From NCBI GenBank assembly GCA_022826885.1, contig JAJDUB010000060.1, positions 1-54,578 of the forward strand: DNA of 54,578 nucleotides. The letters run 5' to 3'. This DNA is from Gammaproteobacteria bacterium. GTDB taxonomy: Bacteria > Pseudomonadota > Gammaproteobacteria > Eutrophobiales > Eutrophobiaceae. The notes beneath the pieces are model-generated. The model worked only from the letters and a program-made list of their open reading frames with translations. It was not told where the DNA came from and did no database searches. This document shows positions 8,432 to 15,640 of the stretch, in pieces (positions within the stretch are counted from its first letter, which is position 1; every line of letters begins with the position of its first letter). The position numbers and the translations under genes are program-made.

Positions 8432-10165
8432 ATGAAGTCTTATTTTGAGAACATGCAGCGATTCGGCAAGGAATTGAAGTCCGGCCGCATCAAGCGTGCT
8501 TCTGCAAGCATGGAACAGTTGAAACAGGTCGAGGCGGAAATCGGGCAACGCAGGAAAGACATCGAGAACGCAGGTTTCTCTACCGAACAGATCAACAAGC
8601 GCGGTTCGATGACAGTATGGCAACGCCTTGAACACCTTATCGATCCGGGGACCTGGCGGCCATTGCACAGCTTGTACAACCCTTCAGATAATGCCAACGG
8701 GTCAACCAACGTGGTGGACGGGCTTGCCAGGGTCGCAGGACGCTGGGCCGTGGTGATCGGTTTCGACAACAAGGTGCTGGCCGGCGCCTGGTTGCCGGGC
8801 CAGTCGGAGAACATACTACGCGTTACCGACCTGGCGAAGCGCCTTAATATCCCGTTGATCTGGCTGGTCAACTGCAGCGGGGTGAAACTGGATGAACAGG
8901 AAAAATTCTATGCCAACCGGCGCGGGTCGGGCACGACGTTTTATCGCCATGCGGAACTGAATCAGGCGGGCATCCCCGTACTGGCCGGCATCTACGGCAC
9001 CAACCCTGCGGGCGGCGGCTACCAGGGTATCAGCCCCACCATTCTGCTGGCCCACAAGGGCGCCAACATAGCCGTCGGCGGTGTCGGCATCGTCTCGGGC
9101 ATGGCGCCGAAAGGAGGCTTCAGCGCGGAAATGCTGGAAGATCTGGTTGAGAAGACCCGCGCCTTCAGCTCCGAACCGCCGGGAGGAGTCGATACCCATT
9201 ACCGGGAGACCGGGTTCTTTACCGAGGTGTTTGACGAGGAGACCGGTGTGCTCGATGGCATCCGGGAATACATGGAAGCCATCCCCGCCTACAAACCCCG
9301 TTTTTTCCGGGTTGCAGATCCTGCAGAACCGGCATTTGCAGCGGAGGACCTGTATTACCTGTTGCCCGGCAACCAGAAGGAAGTGTATTCGTTCGATGAA
9401 ATACTGGCCCGGGTGGTGGACGGCAGCGAACACATGGAGTTCCGGCCGGACTACGGTCCGGAGGTCTATACCGGGTTGTGCAGGATGGACGGCTTCGCGG
9501 TCGGCTGTATCGGCAACCGTTCCGGCTACCTGGGCAAAGGTTATCCGGAGTATGCGGACTATCCCGGCATGGGAGGGAAACTGTACCGCCAGGGCCTGAT
9601 CAAGATGAACGAATTCGTCACTCATTGCGGCCGGGACCGAATCCCGGTTGTCTGGTTCCAGGATACGTCCGGCATCGACGTCGGCGACCTGGCCGAGAAA
9701 GCAGAATTGCTCGGCCTGGGCCAGTCCCTGATTTATTCCATACAGCAGACCGACGTGCCCATGATGCTTGTCGTCCTGCGCAAGGGTACCGCCGCGGCCC
9801 ATTACCTGATGGGAGGGCCGACTGCAAACCGGCACAATGCGTTCACGCTGGGCACGCCGGCCACCGAGATCGCGGTCATGCACGGGGAAACCGCAGCGGT
9901 CGCCATGTACTCGAGGCGCGCAATCAAGGACAAGGACGCGGGCAAGGCGCTGGATGAAGTGGCCGGCAGGATGAACGCGCTTGCTGAACAATACCGGCAG
10001 CATTCCAGCCCCGAGTATTGCGCGCGTTACGGCCTTGTCGATGAGATCGTGGACCTGTCGGACTTGCGCAATTACCTCACGGCGTTTGCCGGCGCGGCCT
10101 ACCAGAACCCCCGCTCAATCTGCCCCAGGCACCAGATGATGTTGCCCAGGATCATTCGGCAATAA
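8432..10165 (+). CDS. gcdA: Glutaconyl-CoA decarboxylase, alpha (carboxyltransferase) subunit
   Basis: A 577-residue protein that is recognisably the carboxyltransferase of the sodium-pumping glutaconyl-CoA decarboxylase. Matching conserved blocks include NCSGVKLDEQEKFYANRRG, GIYGTNPAGGGY, GGKLYRQGLIKMNEFVT, TSGIDVGDLAEKAELLGLG and a C-terminal YQNPRSICPRHQMMLPR; acyl-CoA carboxylase beta subunits lack this whole set. It moves the carboxyl group of glutaconyl-CoA to biotin on GcdC. The ATG at 8432 is chosen; the frame is open to a TTG at 8417. gcdD and gcdB follow after 85 bases. The biotin carrier gcdC lies 9 kb away beyond the island. Confidence 0.93.
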   Translation: MKSYFENMQRFGKELKSGRIKRASASMEQLKQVEAEIGQRRKDIENAGFSTEQINKRGSMTVWQRLEHLIDPGTWRPLHSLYNPSDNANGSTNVVDGLARVAGRWAVVIGFDNKVLAGAWLPGQSENILRVTDLAKRLNIPLIWLVNCSGVKLDEQEKFYANRRGSGTTFYRHAELNQAGIPVLAGIYGTNPAGGGYQGISPTILLAHKGANIAVGGVGIVSGMAPKGGFSAEMLEDLVEKTRAFSSEPPGGVDTHYRETGFFTEVFDEETGVLDGIREYMEAIPAYKPRFFRVADPAEPAFAAEDLYYLLPGNQKEVYSFDEILARVVDGSEHMEFRPDYGPEVYTGLCRMDGFAVGCIGNRSGYLGKGYPEYADYPGMGGKLYRQGLIKMNEFVTHCGRDRIPVVWFQDTSGIDVGDLAEKAELLGLGQSLIYSIQQTDVPMMLVVLRKGTAAAHYLMGGPTANRHNAFTLGTPATEIAVMHGETAAVAMYSRRAIKDKDAGKALDEVAGRMNALAEQYRQHSSPEYCARYGLVDEIVDLSDLRNYLTAFAGAAYQNPRSICPRHQMMLPRIIRQ

Positions 10166-10250
10166 CCCTGACCAGCGTATCTCACCTGAACAACAAGGTA
10201 ATACCTGTTAATGTCCGGCGCACTGGTGAAATCAAGGTAGAATCGAGTAA

Positions 10251-10379
10251 ATGGAACAGGCCCTGGAAGTTTTCCTGAACGGTATTGGCGGAGTATTCGC
10301 TGGTATGGCAGTGTTGTACCTCTGCATCAAGCTGCTCGCTCTAGTGGCGGACAAGCCGGCGGAGGACAAGGAAGAGTAA
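10251..10379 (+). CDS. gcdD: Glutaconyl-CoA decarboxylase, small membrane (delta/OadG-like) subunit
   Basis: A 42-residue protein with one membrane helix (about residues 13-33) followed by a short charged tail ending DKPAEDKEE. This is the layout of OadG/GcdD anchor subunits of sodium-pumping decarboxylases, though at the short end for length. Its stop overlaps the gcdB start by one base (TAATG), so the two are translationally coupled. Assignment rests on position and topology rather than on a long motif. Confidence 0.75.
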   Translation: MEQALEVFLNGIGGVFAGMAVLYLCIKLLALVADKPAEDKEE

Positions 10380-11482
10380 TGGCATTTATCGAAAACATGG
10401 GTATTTTTGCTGTCACGCCCGGCCTGGTGGTAATGTGGCTGATCGGGCTGGCGCTGATCTACCTGGCCGTTACCAAACAGTATGAACCGCTGCTGTTATT
10501 GCCCATCGGGTTCGGCATCCTCCTTGCCAACCTGCCGCTGACCGGATTGATGGAGACGGGGGAAGGTTTGCTCTGGCGCTTTTACCATCACGGGATAGAG
10601 TGGCGCATCCTCCCACCCTTGATATTCCTGGGTCTGGGCGCGCTGACCGATTTCGGCCCCCTGCTCTCGCAACCGCGGCTTATCTTCTTGGGCGCCGGCG
10701 CGCAGGTAGGCGTTTACCTGACGTTTTTTCTGGGTGTCGGCATGGGCTTCAGCCTGGAGGACGCGGCTACTATCAGTATTATCGGCGGCGCGGACGGGCC
10801 GACGACTATCTTCCTGGCGGCCCAACTGGCGCCGCATCTGCTTGGTGCCTGCGCCGTCGCCGCGTATTCCTACATGGCGCTGGTGCCGATCATTCAACCT
10901 CCCATCATGCGCCTGTTGACTACGGAGAATGAGCGAAAAATCCGCATGGCCAAGGGCCGCAAGGTCGGTTCCAGGGAGAAACTGCTGTTTCCCATCATTG
11001 CGGCCCTGGTGATTATCCTGGTGGTGCCGGCATCGGCACCGCTGGTATCCATGTTCATGCTCGGCAACCTGTTCCGCGAATCCGGGGTTGTCGACCGTTT
11101 GACCGATACGGCGCAGAATTCCCTGATGAACATCGCGACCATATTCCTCGGCGTCAGCGTCGGCGCCACCATGAGCGCGGACACTTTTTTGCGCACCGAC
11201 GTCATACTTATTTTCTTCCTGGGCCTGTTTGCTTTTATGGTCAGCACGGCTAGCGGCATACTGTTTGCCAAACTGATCAATGTTTTTAGCGTGAACAAGA
11301 TTAACCCCCTGGTCGGCGCCGCTGGCGTCTCGGCAGTACCGATGGCGGCCCGGGTCGTGCAGAAAATCGGCGCTCAGTCCGATAAAAAGAATTACCTGCT
11401 CATGTTTGCCATGGGTCCCAATATTGCCGGCGTGATCGGAACCGTCATTGCAGCCGGTATATTCCTGACTATATTGAATTAA
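10379..11482 (+). CDS. gcdB: Sodium-pumping decarboxylase beta subunit (carboxybiotin decarboxylase)
   Basis: A 367-residue multi-spanning membrane protein of the OadB/GcdB/MmdB family. It decarboxylates carboxybiotin and couples this to Na+ export. The conserved GGADGPTTIF block carries the essential Asp (D139 here) and the NPLVGAAGVSAVPMAARV block (about 309-326) contains the Asn and Ser of the second sodium region. It follows gcdD by a one-base overlap. It is the last gcd gene before the AT-rich island begins. A ~367-residue length matches GcdB rather than the longer OadB forms. Confidence 0.92.
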   Translation: MAFIENMGIFAVTPGLVVMWLIGLALIYLAVTKQYEPLLLLPIGFGILLANLPLTGLMETGEGLLWRFYHHGIEWRILPPLIFLGLGALTDFGPLLSQPRLIFLGAGAQVGVYLTFFLGVGMGFSLEDAATISIIGGADGPTTIFLAAQLAPHLLGACAVAAYSYMALVPIIQPPIMRLLTTENERKIRMAKGRKVGSREKLLFPIIAALVIILVVPASAPLVSMFMLGNLFRESGVVDRLTDTAQNSLMNIATIFLGVSVGATMSADTFLRTDVILIFFLGLFAFMVSTASGILFAKLINVFSVNKINPLVGAAGVSAVPMAARVVQKIGAQSDKKNYLLMFAMGPNIAGVIGTVIAAGIFLTILN

Positions 11483-11506
11483 ATGCGTGGAAGACAATAA
11501 TGACGT

Positions 11507-11672
11507 AATTCTGGGGACACAATACTTAACTAATATTCATCTTCACAACAGAATACATCCTGACGGCAGTTCTGTCGTTGCATCGAGTGGTGAGGTAACC
11601 CAGGTTGAACGATCCTTACCAGCCTTTACATATTGGCAGTCTTCCATAATTAAGTACTGTATCGCCGGAATT
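11507..11672. repeat. Pair of inverted REP-like elements at the island's left edge
   Basis: A GGGGACAC-headed element at 11507-11531 is matched by a diverged inverted copy at 11648-11672 (20 of 25 positions by hand count). The pair encloses about 116 bases. No convincing gene is seen from 11483 to 11781; the short frames there lack a plausible start and are mutually antisense. Doublets like this are typical of REP/BIME elements mobilised by RAYT transposases. Confidence 0.6.
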
Positions 11673-11781
11673 TCGACATTGTATTGGTGGTTGCTGGCAT
11701 CACAGAGGTGGGAGTCTGAGGACACCAGCAGTGATACACAAAAAAAGTACTTCATCTCTAAAATGCGTATGCTTCTATGTG

Positions 11782-12417
11782 ATGCTTAACGATAACCAAC
11801 AACGCGTATTTGACTGGCTAAATGACAAACTTCAATTACCAGTCTTTGCCGAAGGATACAAAGGTGCATTGCAATTAATTGATGATCAATCGCCTGGTTA
11901 CATTACGTTTGTAGCACATGCAGGCAGAGATTTAATGAACACCCTCGCTAAGACTGTTTCCGGTATTAGTTCAGGTAGATTTCAATACGAACAACACCTG
12001 GATAGGTTACAAGATGAATGGAAAGAGGAATGGGGAGCAAAAGGGTTCAATCTAATGGAAAATGTTGAAAATGGGCATTTTATCCCATTTAAAACTTGCC
12101 AAAAGATAAAAAAATTGATTGAAGAACACAAAAGGGTACGACTTAGAGTCACTGAGAAAGACGAGTTGTTCTTTACGATCTTTTTAGCCTACGAGGACAA
12201 AGAGCAAATTCCCCCAAATTTTTGGCAGTCTTGGAAAGCAGCCAGAAAATGGTTTGTAAAACATGCACACCTGCGGGAGAGAGAATTTTCTAACAATACA
12301 AAATTTGAAGTTATAAAACATTTCAAGACACTTGACGAATTGTTATACGTAGCTGCAAGCAGTGAATACGAACGAATAAAAAATCTCCATGAAATCCTGG
12401 AAGAAACCAACCAATGA
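11782..12417 (+). CDS. Hypothetical protein, first gene of a two-gene island system
   Basis: A 211-residue soluble, probably all-alpha protein that I cannot assign to a named family. The N-terminus (LNDNQQRVFDWLNDKLQL) and the conserved-looking WFVKHAHLRERE segment near residue 175 suggest a helical, possibly HEPN-like domain, but no catalytic RxxxxH motif is certain. The ATG at 11782 is preferred over an earlier in-frame ATG at 11731 because the upstream codons look non-coding. The stop lies one base before an in-frame ATG of the next gene, so the two are almost certainly co-translated. Codon use is AT-rich compared with the flanking catabolic genes. Confidence 0.75.
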   Translation: MLNDNQQRVFDWLNDKLQLPVFAEGYKGALQLIDDQSPGYITFVAHAGRDLMNTLAKTVSGISSGRFQYEQHLDRLQDEWKEEWGAKGFNLMENVENGHFIPFKTCQKIKKLIEEHKRVRLRVTEKDELFFTIFLAYEDKEQIPPNFWQSWKAARKWFVKHAHLREREFSNNTKFEVIKHFKTLDELLYVAASSEYERIKNLHEILEETNQ

Positions 12418-12418
12418 G

Positions 12419-15316
12419 ATGATAGATAAAGCTCTGGCGTCCGTAAAAAAGGAAACGGATCGTCAGTATTTCTTCTCGCGCCTGAAAAATCCTATGTGGA
12501 TTCAGCCGTTAACAGAACGCGGCTATTTTCAATCTCCACCCCGGGCTAGGATACTTCCCGACGAAAACATTCAATTTCCGACATGGCCAGAATTGCAATA
12601 TCTCAAGAATGTTTCAGAAGAAGTTCCCAATGAAGTTATTGAGCTAATGTTACAGCTCCCTGAAGTCGATAATCCGATTATATATCAACATATTCTTGAA
12701 ATTGCCTTAAGGCTTCATGGCCGGCATTCCGCGAAACTTCTACCTAAAATGCTTGAATATGTAAACTTGGAGCACCAGTTCTCGGCTCATAGATACATCG
12801 ATTTATTGATACATTGGACAGCAGAAGAGCAAACCCAGGCCGCGCTAGAACTTTCAAAGGAACTAGTCAAGCTTACACCTGCCAATCAGTCTAAAGATAT
12901 GCAATCCCGCAGTAAAAAAAGACTGGAAAATTGGTCACAACAACTCAATCCTATGCTAAGCGTTGACCGTTCACAATACCAAAAGATTTTAGAGAATGGG
13001 CTTCGTCCACTAATGGATAGAGTGCCCTATCAAATTTCCAATATTTTCATTGATGCAACGACAAGTATGCTCGGGATGCTCAAGACTCCTAAAGAATTTG
13101 ATGAAGAAGTATATGAAGATCGCTCTGAAATATGGTGTCGTCGACTAAATCAGCCTAATAAAGGTCATGATGATGTCAAGGCGACGCTGGTTAAAGCTCT
13201 AACCTTGGCCTGTGAGAAAGTTTACGAAAATTCTCCTGACAAAATAAATGTACTCGATGAAAAATTAAGAAAACAGAGATGGAAAGTCTTCAAACGATTA
13301 CGTCAACACCTTTACTCAGTACATCCTAACGAACAGACCTTACCTTGGATTCGCGAGTTTATCCTTAATAATAAAAACTATTCCGAAGGGGAGCATAACC
13401 TTGAATTTCAAGTAATGATTCGAAAATCCTGCGAATATTTTGGCGCAGATTTCTTAACTGACAAAGAAAGAACGAAGATATTCGACGCTATACTTAGCGG
13501 CCCATCCAGAGAAAAGTTCCGCGAATGGATGGGCGATGAATTTACTAATGAAAAGTTCATACAACGGCAACACTATTTCCATAGAAAACAGTTGCGTCCA
13601 TTTGTTTCATTACTGACCGGAGATTACCAAAAATATTATCAGGAACTTGAAAACACTGAGAAAGAAACATTTTCTGATGATGATTATTCGCCATTTTCGG
13701 GGTTAAAAGGAGGGTTTGTCACATACCGCAGTCCACGCTCACTTGAAGATTTGGCGAGACTTGGCGATGAGGAGATGCTCGAATATTTAAATGAATGGGA
13801 AGATCGTTATCGTGACAAGGACGACCGACTTATTGAAATTAATATTGAGGCATTGGCCAAAGAATATCAGACCCTTTTTAAGGACACCATAATCTATGAT
13901 GAAGACCGGCTTGCATATTGGTTGGGCAACAGAGATCTAATCCGACGCCCTATATACGTTAAAGCAATAATTCAAGCAATTCAGGAGTATGTGAAGGAAC
14001 TGCATTTTGAACAACTCGACCTTTGGTTTGGTTTATGTGAATGGGTGTTATCACATCCCGACAATGATAATAAAAACGATACGAAATTTAGTGATGAGTC
14101 TCGGGAGTATCCGGATTGGCAGAGTTCACGGAGAGCTGTTGTAGACTTGCTTGAGAGCTGTCTAGAAATCGATAACTTCCCTTTCAGCGCACGAGCTTGG
14201 CTGGCGAAGCTTCTCACCTCGTTATGTACGCAGTTTGACAGGCGTTTAGACTGCAATGAACCGTTCTTCTTGAACGGTGATGATCATCTTTCTGAAGCGA
14301 TTAATATAAATCGAAGCAGCGCTTTAGAAACGTTTATAAAGTTTAGTATCTGGGTACGCAAGCAAAATGATGACGATCGTGTATCAGAAGTAACCGAAGT
14401 TCTGGATGAACGCATAAAAGCAGGGGCAGAATTCCCGCTTACTATGCCGGAATACGCGATTTTGGGATTGTACTATATACAACTTTGCAATCTTAATCGC
14501 TCTTGGGCACTTCAACACAAAGCAATCTTCTTCCCTCAGGACAATATTTCGGTCTGGCGGGAAACTTTTGGAAATTTTCTGCGCTATAACCACCCATCGA
14601 ACATAGCGATTGAAATCCTTAGGGAAGAATATGATTTTTCACTCGAGCACTTGGACGATCTGAATAAAATAAAAGATCATGGCTTAGAAATCGCCGATAA
14701 TTTAGGACAGCATCTTTTCACCTACTATCTTTGGCAAATCTATCCACTTAATGGCGTTGATAGTCTGCTGGAAAAATTTTACAAGAAGACTAATAGGCAT
14801 AAGCAACTATGGGCTAATCTCTTTGATCATGTTGGGCGTTCCCTTAGAAATAGTGGAAAACAGCTTGATGAAGATTTGAAAAACCGAGTGGTCGATTTCT
14901 TTGAATCGAGATTAGAAGTCAAGGAGCCCCAAGAACTTCAAGAGTTTACCTTCTGGTTGGAAGCAGAATGTCTGAGTGCCGAATGGCGATTAAATGCTTA
15001 CTCCCGCGTTCTTGATGTCATCAATTCAGATGATACGGGGACATACAGTGCTGAATACATGATCTTATCAGATGGATTGGAAGCCTTACGTAATATGTTG
15101 GAAGAACACACTGCCCAAGTGGTGGAATGTTTTGCCAAGATTACTGATTCAGGTAAAAAGAGCAGCTTGATTTATGTTCCATTAGAAGAAATTAAACCCA
15201 TTCTGGAAGTCGGCATAAAAAGCAATGACAAAATAGTGAAACAGAATGCGGAGCGAGCTCGAGAGAACCTACTAAAAATGAGTCGTTTCGACTTTTTAGA
15301 CCTTGGTGATGAATAA
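12419..15316 (+). CDS. Large alpha-helical repeat protein of unknown function (HEAT-like), second gene of the pair
   Basis: A protein of 965 residues (975 if the ATG at 12389, inside the upstream gene, is used). It has no signal peptide, membrane span, Walker A motif or recognisable nuclease motif. Long amphipathic helices throughout, especially residues 60-170, suggest an alpha-solenoid of HEAT/ARM type. The N-terminal blocks FFSRLKNPMWIQPLTERGYF and FPTWPELQYL look like a conserved module; I associate it, from memory only, with large STAND-type immune proteins, here without the ATPase. It ends 8 bases into a tiny downstream frame. A sensor or scaffold in phage defence is a guess based on the island context. 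Confidence 0.8.
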   Translation: MIDKALASVKKETDRQYFFSRLKNPMWIQPLTERGYFQSPPRARILPDENIQFPTWPELQYLKNVSEEVPNEVIELMLQLPEVDNPIIYQHILEIALRLHGRHSAKLLPKMLEYVNLEHQFSAHRYIDLLIHWTAEEQTQAALELSKELVKLTPANQSKDMQSRSKKRLENWSQQLNPMLSVDRSQYQKILENGLRPLMDRVPYQISNIFIDATTSMLGMLKTPKEFDEEVYEDRSEIWCRRLNQPNKGHDDVKATLVKALTLACEKVYENSPDKINVLDEKLRKQRWKVFKRLRQHLYSVHPNEQTLPWIREFILNNKNYSEGEHNLEFQVMIRKSCEYFGADFLTDKERTKIFDAILSGPSREKFREWMGDEFTNEKFIQRQHYFHRKQLRPFVSLLTGDYQKYYQELENTEKETFSDDDYSPFSGLKGGFVTYRSPRSLEDLARLGDEEMLEYLNEWEDRYRDKDDRLIEINIEALAKEYQTLFKDTIIYDEDRLAYWLGNRDLIRRPIYVKAIIQAIQEYVKELHFEQLDLWFGLCEWVLSHPDNDNKNDTKFSDESREYPDWQSSRRAVVDLLESCLEIDNFPFSARAWLAKLLTSLCTQFDRRLDCNEPFFLNGDDHLSEAININRSSALETFIKFSIWVRKQNDDDRVSEVTEVLDERIKAGAEFPLTMPEYAILGLYYIQLCNLNRSWALQHKAIFFPQDNISVWRETFGNFLRYNHPSNIAIEILREEYDFSLEHLDDLNKIKDHGLEIADNLGQHLFTYYLWQIYPLNGVDSLLEKFYKKTNRHKQLWANLFDHVGRSLRNSGKQLDEDLKNRVVDFFESRLEVKEPQELQEFTFWLEAECLSAEWRLNAYSRVLDVINSDDTGTYSAEYMILSDGLEALRNMLEEHTAQVVECFAKITDSGKKSSLIYVPLEEIKPILEVGIKSNDKIVKQNAERARENLLKMSRFDFLDLGDE

Positions 15317-15407
15317 TTCTTTGCAAAATATTGATAATTTAAATCCTTGTCCTTACAGTAAAGAATGGGCAATTCGCACAGCATTCGAACATTTTAATAT
15401 GTTGTAG
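15309..15407 (+). CDS. Possible 32-residue small protein or truncated third gene
   Basis: An ATG overlapping the end of the large gene by 8 bases opens a 33-codon frame (MNNSLQNIDN..., ending FEHFNML). Tight coupling to the upstream gene is the only support. The frame stops shortly before the transposase remnant, so it may be the start of a lost third gene. It could equally be chance. Confidence 0.25.
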   Translation: MNNSLQNIDNLNPCPYSKEWAIRTAFEHFNML

Positions 15408-15451
15408 TCATTACAATTCAAATTGAGACACTACCCAACCTAGACAAGCAT

Positions 15452-15640
15452 ATGACAATGGTTCACCTGTTTTTCCTGCATTACAACTTTTGCCCTATCC
15501 ATAAGATGCTGGGCATTACCCCGGCTATGGAAGCAGGTATCACAGATACCCTCCGCAATATGTCCTGGATTATCGGTTTGATTGATGCGCGGGCAAAGAA
15601 ACTCAACAAGCCGAAAACGTACAGGAAATGGCAGAAGTGA
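15452..15640 (+). pseudogene. C-terminal fragment of an insertion-sequence transposase
   Basis: A 62-codon frame contains HLFFLHYNFCPIHKMLGITPAMEAGI. It closely resembles the C-terminal end of a common DDE-type transposase (HYNFCxxHKTLRVTPAMEAG in intact copies, from memory). The catalytic part and the N-terminus are absent and no terminal inverted repeats were recognised, so this is a relic. Its end overlaps the start of the restriction-modification gene by 13 bases. Confidence 0.7.

Noticed and set aside
8816-10003. 395-codon minus-strand open frame
   Set aside because: Antisense to gcdA, whose motifs match the known family along its length.
10496-11497. 333-codon minus-strand open frame
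   Set aside because: Antisense to gcdB; the His/Gln/Asp-rich composition is typical of a shadow of a membrane protein gene.
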